Origin: Blumeriella jaapii
Lineage: Eukaryota > Ascomycota > Leotiomycetes > Helotiales > Drepanopezizaceae
Direction: 5' to 3'
Assembly (NCBI GenBank): GCA_009599575.1
Contig: VWND01000004.1
Location: 922,001 to 986,000, forward strand
DNA: 64,000 nucleotides
The first letter of the stretch is position 1. Each line of letters opens with the position of its first letter. This document shows, piece after piece, positions 25,337 through 36,680 of the stretch. The notes under the pieces were generated by a model, which was given only the letters and a program-made list of their open reading frames with translations, made no database searches and was not told the origin of the DNA. The position numbers and the translations under genes are program-made.

Positions 25337-26929
25337 TCGAATTAAAAAGCTTGTATTTTGCAAGCGTATATTTATTCAAAACAGATTTTTATTAAAATTT
25401 AAAACGCAATAAAAATTATTTTCTAAGCAAAAGAAATCCGAAATTTTCGCAAATTTAAAAATTTAAAACCAAACCGCTTAGTTTTGCAAAAAATTAAAAA
25501 TATAATCCGCTAAAACAATAATCCGCGTCCGACGCTCCGCGATAATTAAGTTTGAAATAAATTCCGCGAAAAACCTTTTAAGTATAGCTGCCGCCGGCTA
25601 TATAGCCGGAATATTTTTTTTTTTTTGCGAAGTTTTACCAAGCTAAAAATTAAAAACGTTCGGCAGAAAAATCGCCACGAAATTTTTTTTTGAATTTTCA
25701 AAAACGAAAGTATTTTTTAGTAAATCGTGGCCAGATTTTATTTCGTTAGCACGTAAAACAAGCGTAAGAGTTTTTTATTCGAAAAACAAAAAGCTGAAAA
25801 ATCCTACGAGCCGCGGCGAATTTCGCGTTAATAATATGCTTTATATTTATTAGTTTTGTTTTTAAATTACGATCGATTTAAAAACTTATTTTTTTGCATT
25901 TTTAAAACCGTTTTAATCGTAAAATAAAAAATAACCGTTATATTTTAGAAATTAATTAATTAGCAGAAACGACAAAGTTTTTCGATATAATTGACCGCGT
26001 TAATAATTTTATTAATTCGAGTTTTGAAAACGAAAAATTACGCAGCCATAATATTCGCGTCGGCCGAAATGCACGACGTATTAATTGCGTAGCATCGATA
26101 GCAACGAGCTTTAGCTAAGTTCGATAAGTAATCGTAGTTTAAGTTTTCAATTGCTTCGCGAATAATATAAGTTATATAAAAAATAAAATTAAAAAGCTTA
26201 AAAATAACAGGCTTTTTTTGGCTTTAATACGAGCGCGTTTTAAAAAACGATTATCGTTATTATTTTTATTTTTATTTTTTCCGTTTTAATAATTTCCGGC
26301 CGTTTTTTTTTTTAAAAGCGCTAGCGTTTTGCTTTTTTTTTCCGGAAATACTATTAGAACCGAAACTACCGCTAATAGCTTTTTTACCGCCAGCAGCGTT
26401 TCCGCCATTTTTTCCAGGCGCTATATCGGCATTTTCGAAGCCAGGCAAATATAAATCTCCGAAAAAACCGTTTAAAAACGAAATATCGAAAAAATCGCTT
26501 TTTTCGAAAAAATTAAAAAAAAACGAATTGGCCGAAAAAACCGACTGATTGCGTAAAATAGACTTCGCAAAACTTCGATTACGCAAGCGCCGAAAATTAA
26601 AAATCCGAAAAGCTGGGCCAACTGATCGCGTAAAATTATGCGAACGATTTTTTTTGAATATAAAAAAAGCTATATCGATGTTTTTAATTAAAATAATAAA
26701 ACTTAAATTTATTAAAAAATTAATAAAAAAATAAAAAAGTTAAAATTTTCAAAAGCGACGAAACGTTTATTTAAGCTGAATTGGTTTATTTACGCTTCGC
26801 AACGATAAAAAATGTAAATAAGCCATATAAATATTGCAATATCGCGTTACGGCCGTATTCGGACGATAAAAGGATTTTCTCGCGCTTTAAAAATAGCTAA
26901 TTACCGGATTAGCAATCAGCTAAAAAATG
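25337..26929. other. Cop1-a extra 3' region between pol and LTR
   Basis: About 1.6 kb, unusually long for a copia 3' untranslated region. It carries the antisense ORF, then about 500 bases to the LTR in which I see no further frame. The base order is conserved with Cop1-b throughout (62328-63870). Confidence 0.8.
25478..26424 (-). pseudogene. Cop1-a antisense ORF (unknown protein)
   Basis: A frame on the strand opposite to pol, convergent with it: its stop (25480-25478) is 141 bases past the pol stop. Stretches such as L-Y-L-P-G-F-E-N-A-D and G-S-N-S-I-S-G-K match Cop1-b residue by residue, as does the C-terminus I-F-N-F-L-Q-N. The start codon seen as ATG in Cop1-b is ATA here (26424-26422), a RIP-type change. 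The length is not a multiple of three, so at least one indel exists. A frame open further upstream (to about 26586) may extend the N-terminus. The protein family is not recognised; no RT, gag or env features are visible. Confidence 0.65.
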
Positions 26930-27231
26930 TATTACGTTATATTTATATTTTTTTATTTTCTTTTATTTTTTTTATTTCAGATATATTTTTTTTGTACGTT
27001 TTTAATAATTAAATGTTTCTGAAGCTCGAAAAGGCTCGTAGTTACGTAATAACGAGCCTTTTCGAAAACTAGTTTTTTCGAGCGAATAATTAAACGAGCC
27101 CGAACCTTCCGTCTTCTGCGGAAAGCTCGCCAGTCAGATTTAAAACAATATAAATAACATTTTACTGCATACAATTCATCCGTCCCAGCCTCCGGTGAGG
27201 GTTCCTACCGATTATTCGGCTATGCACGACA
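26930..27231 (+). repeat. Cop1-a 3' LTR (302 bp)
   Basis: Starts TATTACGT (RIP form of TGTTGCGC), ends GCACGACA. It has more RIP at the 5' end than the 5' LTR copy. An AAAAAA run just before it (26922-26928) may be the residue of the polypurine tract. Confidence 0.93.
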
Positions 27232-27236
27232 ATTCG
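27232..27236. repeat. Cop1-a right target-site duplication ATTCG
   Basis: Matches 18995-18999 exactly. Confidence 0.92.
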
Positions 27237-28470
27237 CTAAAATCGAAATCGCTGTTTAAATCAGAATTTAAAAAATAAATTCGCTGGTTTTTTTTGTAAA
27301 ATCGTTTTGATCGATTGGCGGCGAACGTTTTTTTCAGTTTTGTTTTATCGAATTTCGTAAGCTTATAATAGCTTTTATTTAACTCGGCCTCGTATACTTC
27401 GTAAAATCCGAACCATTTATAATTAAGTTTAATATCGGCCGATTTATTAATAGCGCGCTGAACGTCGTAAATCAAAACCAGATTTTTTTTTTAATTAGCG
27501 TTTTTTTTAAAACCTTAGTTTTATTTCAAACTTTTTTAGCCGTTTTTTTATACTTTTTTTTAAAAAATTTTTTTTTTTTATATTTATATCGCGGTAATTT
27601 AGCTGTTTAAATCTTATTACTAATAAATTTGTTTTCGTTTTTATTTTAATTATATTATAAAATTTTTATATAAGCCATTTTGTTTTTAAAAGCAATCGAG
27701 CGTTTTTGCCGTATTAAATAAAAAATAAAATTATTTTAATAAAAGCGTATACGTATATACGTATAACAAAAAGCATTTTCGAAAATTTCCGCGACCAACG
27801 CTTATAACCCTTTCGAATAGCTTTTAAAAAGCCGTTAAAAATATTTTTATAGCTTCGTTTTACAAATCCGTTGCTTTTCGAATTATAAGCTAAGATTTAA
27901 ATACGCTGGATGCCGTATTATTTTATAAAAGTTTCGACAACGCTTTTATTTTCGGATTTATTATCGACGTTTAATTTATTAAACAAATCGTATCGATATA
28001 TAACGTTTTTTTTTAAAAAAAAATCGCTATCGTTTCGGAAATAGCGTTTCGAAAAAGTCTTTTTTCAGATTATTTAAAAAAATCGTCGATAGCGAATATA
28101 AAGCTTATATATCCGCGGTCGATAATCGGTACGCGTATAACGTCGAAATTAATTTTTTTTTAAATTTCAAAAAACTACGTCGAATATAATAAATTTTTTT
28201 TTCGACCAGGCTTTCGTTTTTAATAAAAAATGCAATTTTTAACGAAAGCTTTGCAATTTTCGAAATATTTTTTTTATTAAAAGTCGTTTTTGGTTCGGTG
28301 ATAAATAGTTTTAGCTTTTTTATAAAACACTTTTTCGTAAGCTTTTTTTATAATTTAAAATTTATCAGTTTTATTATTTATTATTAAACGTTTTTAATAT
28401 ATATTATTTTTTATTTTATACAGCTTTCTATCGGCTAAAATATAATCGAAAGCTTGGTTTTCAAATAATT
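27237..28470 (-). pseudogene. Gyp3 integrase core and C-terminal domain
   Basis: Minus strand. Core near 28000-27780: N-V-D-N-K-S-E-N-K-S-V-V-E then Y-G-I-Q-R-I and N-G-F-V-K-R, the fungal gypsy integrase block whose ancestral form has DGGPEN and NGLVERGH. A relatively well kept open frame at 27475-27237 carries the GPY/F-type domain: W-F-G-F-Y-E-V-Y (ancestral GPY), then F-A-A-N-R-S-K-R-F, followed by an acidic S-D-F-D-F-S-E tail. Cop1-a splits this tail; it continues at 18999. It belongs to a gypsy type distinct from Gyp1, Gyp2 and Gyp6 and shows no chromodomain. Confidence 0.82.
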
Positions 28471-28613
28471 TAAATTAATAATTTAATACGTTAAATAATT
28501 TCAAAATAATTAAATAATATACGATTAAATAAAAGTCTTCGGTTTCGTAATTATCGATTAAAAGTTTATTTTCGTTGTTAATCGGCTTATCCCGATTGTT
28601 TTCGATTAAATTT

Positions 28614-28646
28614 ATTCGCGGTGCTAATCGAAATAATAACGCGAAT
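28614..28646. repeat. Imperfect palindrome in Gyp3 (1)
   Basis: Arms ATTCGCGGTGCTA and TAATAACGCGAAT around a seven-base loop; one of two copies only 63 bases apart. Confidence 0.75.
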
Positions 28647-28676
28647 GCTTTTTCGGACCGAAAATTAATATTTTTT

Positions 28677-28710
28677 ATTTGCGATGCCAGCCGAAATAGC
28701 AACGCGAATA
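28677..28710. repeat. Imperfect palindrome in Gyp3 (2)
   Basis: Arms ATTTGCGATGCCA and TAGCAACGCGAATA. Undoing likely RIP in the left arm gives ATTCGCG, pairing with CGCGAAT. Confidence 0.75.
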
Positions 28711-31600
28711 ATTTCGGCTTTGTGAAATTTAAAACGTAAATAACAAAACAGCCGATTTCGTCAGCGATTTATTTATCGATATTTTATTCGTTTTGTTTAG
28801 CGAAATTAAACGGATAAAAACGTTTTCGTTTGAAAAAGCCGTTTGCCGTTGTATTAATTATTTTTTTAATATATTTAATATTAAAATTTATAAATCGCAT
28901 TTAGGCTATTTAATTAATAACGAGCGCTTTTAATAAATTATTAGCTTTTTTATTTATTTGATCGATAAAAACTTTTGCGTTTGTTTTTAAAATAAAATAT
29001 ACGTTGTATAATTCGCTTTTTATTTTTTTTTATTATTTTAAAAGCGCTTCGATATTTCCGTTTAATAATATCGTAGCGTGTTTTCGCGGAAAATCATAAG
29101 CCGCTTTCGAATCGTAAAAAATGCCGTTTTTTGTTTTCGTCGATTTATTATAATACAGCTTTTTAACCGAAAATGCTAGCGTCGATAATTAAAATGATTT
29201 TTTTTACGTTTAAGTTATAATCGATCCGCATAAACGATAAAGCCGATAAAAAATCGTTTAAAAACTTTTATAATTTTGCTTTGCTTTTTTTCCCAAACGA
29301 AATCGATTTTTTTTTTTATCGTAACGTAAATAAATACAGCTTTTTAAAAAAAGTTTTTAATTTAATTACGATAGTAAATTATAACGCTAATAAAAACTTT
29401 GGCTTCGGTAATATTTTTATATTTTTTTTATTTGTAAATTTTTTTAATTTTTTTTCGTTAAAAATAGCGGCCAGCGCTGTTAGTTATATAACCGACGATA
29501 TTTATTTCGGATATGCAAAATTTTAATCGAAGGCTAATAATAGCTTTGGTTTTTTCGAAGCAAATTATAATTTCATCGATGTTTTAAATATATTTTATTA
29601 TATAGCGTCGAATTTCAAAAAGAATTTTTTTATTATTATAATATAATTTAAAGTTTTTTATTTCGACGTCGTTAACGTAAAACAAAGCAATATCGGAAAT
29701 GCAAATTATAAAAATCTTATATACGATTTTTACGAATTATACGATTAAATTAATAACTTTTATAAATATTTTCGTTATACGCAATAAACCGATCGGAATT
29801 TAAATTGCCGTTATATTTCGAAATCGTAGATTAAGTATTAAATGGTCGTAGTTTAAAAACAAATCGAAAAAAAAAAACGATCGTTAATTTTGCGAATTCG
29901 TTTGAAAATTAATCGACGTTAAATAGTATATTAGCGTTTCGTATTATTATTTTGTTTATTTCGACGATTGCGATAATAAATTTATAAATACTTTTTTTTT
30001 TTTCGCAACGATAAATTATTTGTTTTTGTATGGGCCGTAGCAAAATTCGAAAATCCTTTGCTTAATTCGCTTTTTCAGCATTTCGACTATTTTATTTTGA
30101 AAAGTTCTAGAAATTAAAAAGGTTTTTTTTTGCCAGGCTTTGTAAAATACGATTTTGATATCGATATAAAACGTAACGTTAAAACTAAATTGATTTATTT
30201 CGGTAAAATCGAAAGCTATAATTTTTTTTTAATTGCGTAAAACTTCGTATAAAACCTTTTTTTAGCAGAAATTAAATTCCGATTGCTAAATTATTAAATC
30301 GTTTTTTTATAAATCGGCTGTTAAATAATAAGCTGGAAAATCGGCCGGTAATAAATCTTTCGAATTCGCTAATAATTAATTAAAATAATTTTATAATTTT
30401 ATCTTTTTTAAATTAATCGTTTATTTTTCCGGAAATATTTCCAACGGATTTATTGAGATTTACGAATCGTATTTTATTAGCTTTGCGTTTGTAAAAAATA
30501 CTTATATTAACACAAAAAAATAAAATATATAAATCGGATTTGTTTAATACGAAAACGAAATCTTCGAAACTTTTATTTCCGAATTAATAATCAAAAATGT
30601 TAATATTAGCTAATTTTATTCGCGGTGCCATTTCGATTAACGACGTAAATACTTTTAGCCGAATATTTTTCAGGTTTTATTATAGCTTAGCGTTTATCCT
30701 GAAGCTAACGCCGGCTATTTGTTTTTCGATAAAACGTCGATTAAAAAGATTTTATCGCCGGCGACGATAATTTAATTTTAAAAAAATCGGTTTTAATTTC
30801 AGAAAAAGGCTTTTATCTGGCCGTTTTCGATGTATTTAAAACTGACGAAACTTTCCAGAATCCAAAACATTTTAAAAATAATAAAATAAAAACCTTTTTT
30901 TATTATTAAAATTTTTTTATAAATAACAATATTTTAACGTCGATTTTTATATTTCGTATAATTTTATTAAATTTAATAATATTTTTATTAACGGTCGTAT
31001 AAATTATTCGTTTGTCGGTAATAATCGAAATATTATTAGCTTCGGCTGTTTTCTGATTTATATAATTAATTTTAGCTTTATTATCGAATAAAACAAAGGC
31101 GGTCGTATTTTTTTTAAATATTGTTTTTATTTTTAGCGCTTTTATAGCCGTATAAAAGCAGTTTCGTCGTTTTAATTTTTAAGTTTTTATAGCGAAAACT
31201 AAAAAACTGATTTTTTTCGAAAATTCTTTTTTATCGGCTAAATTAATTGCGATATTGTAAATTTCTTTCTAATCTTTTTTTAATTTAAAATCGTTTTTTT
31301 TTCGGATAATTTTAACTTTTTCGTTTCTTTTTAATATAAAAATTTATTTATTAATAATTGTGTCGAATTTTTCTTTTATATTAAATAAATCGCTAAATTT
31401 CAACTCGATCTTTTGTTTTATAATCTTTTTAATAGCTTCGTCGACGGCTTCGGAGCTGATATATTTATCGATTTATTTCTCGCTTCGCATTGATAATAGG
31501 CGTTTAAAAGCTGGTATTTTTTAAATAATTTGAACCGAAATATCGGTATCGATATCTTTTATATCGTCGTTAATTTCTTTTATTATAAGCGTTTTTTTAA
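28711..31600 (-). pseudogene. Gyp3 reverse transcriptase and flanking pol
   Basis: Minus strand, RT at about 30120-29690. Recognisable: M-L-K-K-R-I-K-Q-R-I-F-E-F-C-Y-G-P-Y-K-N, F-I-V-A-K-K and further on the box around L-I-L-N-L-R-F-R-N-I-T-A-I followed by P-I-G-L-L-R-I-T. This matches the fungal gypsy RT group whose ancestral form has the INAA...DFFSGYDQ and MTPLGLLRMTTLPQG blocks. The catalytic YxDD could not be read. The stretch 29600-28711 would hold RNase H and the start of integrase, and 31600-30200 the protease; neither gave a firm motif. Stops throughout. Confidence 0.72.
30618..30650. repeat. Imperfect palindrome in Gyp3 (3)
   Basis: Arms ATTCGCGGTGCCA and TAACGACGTAAAT; same 33-base size as the other copies. 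Confidence 0.7.
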
Positions 31601-33250
31601 TAATTTTATCGGTTTTTTTTCGAATTTTAAAATCTTTTTTTTTTTTCGATTCTGACGTTTTTTTTCATACCAATTAGTTTGGCGAATAAAACAGAAGTAT
31701 TTTGCTTTCTTATGATTCGCTGGCTTAATTATACAATTATAATATTTGCAAATGCGATAATTATATTAGTAATATATATATTTGTTTTTTATTTATATAT
31801 TTATATTTTACTTATATTTAAAATAAATTTTTTTTTTTAATTAATACGCTTTCGGAAATGTTTTTTTTTTATTAGTAAAAATCGTTTTCGCATTTTTTCT
31901 GTTTTTCAAGCAATCGTTTTATTTCGTACTTTTCATTTTCAAGCGAATAATATTCAACCAGCTTTAATTTTCAGCTTTATTAAAAAGGCCCATTTCTGCT
32001 TCTACCGGTCCGAAGCAAATCGTTCCGTATTTGTTAATATAACAAATATTATTATTTATACAGAAATTAAATGTTTTACATTTTAAACGAATATAAGATT
32101 TTTCGCAGTAAATTTTTTCATTATTACAAAACCCGCATTTAAAGCCACGGAGTCTGTTTTAATAATTACTTTTACTATTTTAATAGCCGCGATTTTAATT
32201 TCCGCGTTGATTTTTTTTTTTTTTAATAATCGTTATTATAATTAATATTTCGCTGATTCTGATCGCTAGCACGAAGAAGTTGCTATTAGGCAGCTATTAT
32301 TCCTACGATGGCTTAGCGAAATTAATCGCTTCGCGCATTTTAAAAAAAATAGTTGTTATAAAAGTTATTTTAATCGTTTTTATTATTCGAATTAACGTAA
32401 AAAAGTTTTTTTTATTATTATATAAAATCTTCGATTTTGCTTTAAAATCTTTAAATTTTAATATCGGTAAATTTTAATATAAAAGTTTTAATATTTTTAT
32501 TAAGCTTTTCCAAGCTAATAAGCTTTGCAAAACGATTAAATAATATAATAACTAATTGTTTTTTAGCGATTTCGGTAACTTTTAATAATTGAATATATTT
32601 TTGTATTAAAGCTTCTACGTTTTTTTTATAAATAAAAAAAAAGATTTTTTTTAATTTATAGCTTCGATAATACGTTCGCTTTGATTTTATTTAAAAACGA
32701 ATTTTACAAATTTAAAATATTAATCGAAGGTTTTAGAATTTTATTTATTAATTTTAAAATATTTAATGGTTTTGTTACGAATGCTGGTTGGAAGGCTAAG
32801 TAAAAACAATTTTTCCTGCTTAACCTCGCTTAAAACTTTTTTGTTAACGAAAACGTTAGAAACTTTCGTATAAATACGATAATAAGCCTTGAGTTTTTTA
32901 GCTTAGCGAATTATTATAACAAATTGTTTAAAAAAAGCGATAGTATCGCGAATTTGCTAACGATCGTAGTTTCGAAATTCCGATTTTAAAGCTTTAACTA
33001 GCTTACGCCAGTTTCGAGCCTTAATAACCTTTTATTTATTTATCGATTTAATAATATTTTTAATAATTAAATTAAAATAGCGAAAAAGTTTATCGAACAT
33101 TTCAGTTTTAAAAATTCCGAAATTTTTATAAGTTTTTTTATATTTTTCGATAAAGTCGGTAACGTTGGCGCCACTAAATAAAAGTGCACCAAAGGAGCCA
33201 GAAAAGAGCATGCGGCCTCGTATAAAAAAACGAAAAGCGTCGTTGTCCAT
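31601..33250 (-). pseudogene. Gyp3 gag
   Basis: Minus strand. The start Met-Asp-Asn-Asp at 33250 opens a 72-codon frame with F-S-G-A-N-V-T-D-F-I-E-K-Y, the typical fungal gypsy Gag entry motif. After a RIP stop the capsid continues (N-W-R-K-L-V-K-A-L-K and later L-P-T-S-I-R-N-K-T). A Cys-rich box at about 32150-32020 (C-G-F-C, then K-I-Y-C-E-K-S-Y) is probably the CCHC knuckle with His and the last Cys turned to Tyr; the spacing is one residue off the consensus. A second Cys-bearing stretch, T-F-N-F-C-I-N-N-N-I-C, follows. The role would be structural Gag. A small cluster near 33170-33230 keeps CpA sites. Confidence 0.72.
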
Positions 33251-34104
33251 AATATTAATAAAAGTGTTGGTAGAATTTAAATTAAATAAATAAATGTTTT
33301 CTGAAGTTGCAGGTTAAAGTTTTTAATATAAGAAAAATCGTTTTTTATAAAAGAATTATTAAAAAAGTTTTTGTATTTTCTGAAAAAATTAAATAAAATA
33401 AAATTGCGTCCAAATATTTAAATAGCGTATTAAAAAACTTGTTTTTTAGTAAATTAATTAAATTAATATAATATTGTTATATAATCCACGGTTTCGATAT
33501 TCCGTAACTTAAATTAATATACGTATAACCATTTCTTTATTACTTTTAATAAAAAGCCGCAAATTATAATTGCTATAATTACAAAGCGTAAAATCAGAAG
33601 ATTAAGTTTTCGCTAAGCGTTTGACCAAAAGAGATTTAGTTCAAAAAGGCCGAGCGCAGCGGTCGAAGCGTACGAACCAATATTCGATTTATTATTTTTA
33701 AACAAAAAAGCGATTTCCGAATTTTGAATTTCGCACGATTCAAAATTGCCTAATCGTAATTTCAAACGTTTCTGAAATATATTGCATTTTTGTAATTTAA
33801 TAATTGTGCGCAAAATAAAAAAAGCTATTAAAAATCTTTTATATAATACAGCTGCGAACAACACTATATGAAAAGTTTTTCAAACCGTAGTAGCGAAATA
33901 TCGAAATCGATTTTAATTGCGAATTTAAAAAATGTATCGGCGAATATATAAAAACGAAACACCGAAGTTTTAAATTCTTGCGTAAATCATCAAATATAAA
34001 AGTAAATAAGAAGACCAAATTAATACGGCCATATATCGGTGGATAAAATAATCTAAGGAATTTTTAAAAAAGACTGAAGAAAAAAAAAGAAAAATAAGTA
34101 AAAA
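33251..34104 (-). other. Gyp3 5' leader
   Basis: About 850 bases between the 5' LTR and gag. One 83-codon frame (33864-33613, minus) ends in a lightly mutated stretch; I recognise nothing in it. No clear primer-binding site: the bases directly inside the LTR are TTTTTACTTATTTTTC. Confidence 0.5.
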
Positions 34105-34262
34105 TGTGAAATTAGGCTGCGTGCCTATGATATTATTTAAGGGGGTGCCTTGCTCTTATATCTGTTAAAGGTAGTCAATGGCAGAGGGTCTCGGAAGGAT
34201 CCATGCCTCAACCATAGCTAAAACTACCAACTCCCATTTATACAGAGTATCACCGTTTTACA
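34105..34262 (-). repeat. Probable Gyp3 5' LTR (158 bp)
   Basis: Minus-strand start TGTAAAACGG at 34262 and end AATTTCACA at 34105; the termini TGTAAA and TTTCACA are near-inverted. A good TATA box, CTCTGTATAAATGGG, sits near 34247-34233 (minus). The segment has hardly any RIP, in contrast to the gag beside it. No second LTR exists in the window to confirm the limits. An alternative is a short unrelated promoter sequence. Confidence 0.6.
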
Positions 34263-34265
34263 ATA

Positions 34266-35638
34266 CAGTACGTGGATATATGAATATGCGCGTCGGCCCC
34301 CGACCGCGACTTTTCGCGTTTACACCAAAACACATCTTTTTTTCGCAATTATATTATTATGCCACGAACACCCGGAACGTTTCGCCAACCTTTTGAGAAC
34401 CTTTTTTCAAGGGCTAAAAATCGTATTATTAGCGGTAGAAAATTTAAAGTTTTTTATATCTGGCTTGCGGAATCGGAAAAATGCAGCCCATCCGCCGCGC
34501 GTTATACGGTCAAAAACGCGTTTTTATAACCCGACGGTAAATTATAATCTCGAAGACGCCCGCTTTTTTTTATTACGAAACGCGATAAAAAAGCTATTTT
34601 CAGAGCAATTGCTCGTACGCCAAAGATTACAACGGCCCAATTACGCTTTTCTACCGTTTCGTACGTTTCAAAGAAAACGATATATCGATTTTTAAAAAAA
34701 TCCGGTATACAAAAATAGCGCTGTCGAAAACGACTTGTTTTAACCGACGAACGCGCTGCCGCGCGATTGCAATAAGCACTTTTTTACGATAATAAACCTT
34801 TTTCTTATTAGCGTCGCTGGCGCTGATTTGACGAATGTTTAATTAAACGTAGAAAAAAAGGTCGTTAAAAACTTGTTTATCGAACGAAAAGTTAATATTT
34901 TTATCGATTTATATTTTTTATTATTAACGCAATTTAATAAATAAAAGCTTACAACCTTGGGCAGTTTAAAAAAAAGCTTATTAAAAATCGAACGATTATG
35001 TTTTAAGCTGTATTCGGCTAAAAAAATTCGAACAAATTTGGTCGTAATACGCGGAGATTCAAATGCGATTCGTAAAAGCGTTACAGCCGCTAAATATCTC
35101 GAAGTTTTCGAAAAACACTTTTTTACGATTTTTTACGACAATAATATTTTTATATAAAATAACGCTCCGATTTATAAAACGCGTTTTTTTATTTAAAAAT
35201 GGTTTCGTAATATAAATATCGAATTGATAAATTAGCCTTTTTATTCGCCGGATTTTAATCCGATTGAAAATTTATAGAAAATATTAAAAGCTAAGATTAT
35301 TAAATTAAAACCTGAATTAATCGTTATAAAAAATAACGATATAATTCAGCGTTTATTAATTAGCACTGCACAAAAGGCGTGGAAGCTTTTGGAAAATCAG
35401 TTATTAAATAAACTGGCGGAAAAGATGCAGAAAAGAGTAAACTCTGTTAAAGCTGCAAATGGATAGTATACTAAATACTAATTGAAATCGAATATTCTTT
35501 CGATTTTCAGCTTTTATTTAAGCTATTTGTATTTAAAATCGATTAATTAATAGTGGAGTTATAAAGTTGTAAAGGTAGAAGAATTTTGTTAAGGTAACGA
35601 TTATTTACTGACGCGCACATTCATATGTCCACCCACTG
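34266..35638 (+). mobile_element. Mar1: Tc1/mariner DNA transposon (1373 bp)
   Basis: Terminal inverted repeats of about 30 bp: the left begins CAGTACGTGGATATATGAAT and the right, read inward, CAGTGGGTGGACATATGAAT. Differences are CpA/TpG type. It is flanked by the TA duplication (34264-34265 and 35639-35640) that this superfamily makes. It carries one transposase gene on the plus strand. To its right is Gyp1-c, to its left the Gyp3 LTR only three bases away (see findings). Confidence 0.93.
34352..35466 (+). pseudogene. Mar1 transposase
   Basis: Reading starts at an ATG near 34352 (M-P-R-T-P-G-T-F-R-Q-P) and runs with frame breaks to a stop at about 35466. A basic N-terminal DNA-binding part is followed by the DDE catalytic region: L-L-K-I-E-R-L-C-F-K then N-N-A-P-I-Y-K near 35161-35180, where D-N-A-P-I-H is the family motif, so the second catalytic Asp is Asn. 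The block Y-S-P-D-F-N-P-I-E-N-L at about 35240-35275 keeps the final Glu. The adjacent TAG after E-N-L was TGG. The SPDLNPIENLW-type motif points to the Tc1/IS630 group with a final Glu. The gene is dead. Confidence 0.85.
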
Positions 35639-35640
35639 TA

Positions 35641-36660
35641 TAAGTATTTTGGCTTTTCAAAAAGTATTATTAGCGATCGTAGCTTTTAGTATTAATTTAT
35701 TTTCTGATCTGAATTAAATAAAATACTCGGTACGCAATTAAAGCTTTCGACAGCCGTTTATTTTAAAACCGACGGTCAGACCGAAATTTATAATTAATAT
35801 TTGCAAAAACGCTTTCGATTTTTCGTAAATTTTTATTAAAACGATTGGAACGAATTTTTTTTAATAATAAATTTCGCTTAAATGGTTTTTTTTTACGAAA
35901 ATCTAAATGGCTTTTCATTTTTTAAAATATATACGATTATATTTTTTATATTAATTGAAATTAAAAGCTCGATATTTTTTTTATTTTTTTTATATAAGCT
36001 AAACGCAAACGAAGCTCGTGCGTACGCTCGCCGCTATTACGACGCTTAGAATTTCGCTAAATCGCATTTTTAATAAATTTACGATAAAATAAAAAAAAAT
36101 GCGAATAGGTCGCCGCGCGATCGATTTTAACGTTAGCGATTACGTATAGCTCGATATGCGTTTATTTCCGATTTTCCGGCCTTTTCGCAAGCTCGACAAT
36201 TTTATAAACGGCTTTTTTAAAATTATAGCCAAAATTTTCGATAAAGCTTTTAAGCTAAACTTTTTTAGTATTATAAACGTATATTTAGTTTTTCACGTTA
36301 ATCGATTGCGTAAAGCAGCTAACGACGCGTTTTCAAATTAAATTAATTTAGCCTCTGAATTTATTAATATAATTAATAAATTTAAATACGAAATCGAAAA
36401 ATTAATCGTTTATCGAATGTAGCGAAAAACTTTTTAATACAAAGCTTTTTAAATAGGCTAAAATAAAAATCTTACGTAATATTCCGCGTTTGATTTTATA
36501 TATGCTTTTTTGAAAATGCGCGATTTTCATTTGGCGTATAAAAAGCTTTCCGGTCCTTTTGCAAAACTTATAAATTGGCTGAAAGCGTATTCCGAAAGTT
36601 TGGATTCGTATAATTATTTGGATAGCGACGTATTAATAAATAAAAGCTCGAAAGCGCGCT
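35641..36660 (+). pseudogene. Gyp1-c integrase and chromodomain remnant
   Basis: Integrase from S-D-R near 35676 (the following Gly codon is AGC? altered) through T-D-G-Q-T-E near 35770-35790, then the GPY/F-like part (open frame 36156-36341) and the chromodomain to about 36560. It aligns with Gyp1-a 3690-4690. RIP stops are common. Confidence 0.8.
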
Positions 36661-36680
36661 TTTTCCGAACGAAAAAATAA

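Larger units (their letters stand above)
19000..27231 (+). mobile_element. Cop1-a: complete Ty1/copia element (8232 bp)
   Basis: Bounded by two 302-bp LTRs and a perfect 5-bp duplication ATTCG. Domain order gag, protease, integrase, RT, RNase H on the plus strand is the copia order (integrase before RT). It inserted into the acidic C-terminal tail of Gyp3 pol. Between the pol stop (25336) and the 3' LTR lies an unusual 1.6-kb region with a long frame on the opposite strand, also present in Cop1-b. All frames are RIP-broken, so the copy is immobile. Confidence 0.95.

Noticed and set aside
26272..26586. Gag of a separate minus-strand element beside the right Cop1-a LTR
   Set aside because: The LTRs at both ends of Cop1-a and the TSD ATTCG show that this is the 3' end of a plus-strand copia element. 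Cop1-b has the same arrangement, so the frame is antisense to pol.
34264..35640. Mar1 as a chimera from recombination between two copies
   Set aside because: The left flank is explained by the Gyp3 LTR ending within three bases and by simple nesting in Gyp1-c, so no recombination is needed. The left end of Gyp3 outside the window will decide.
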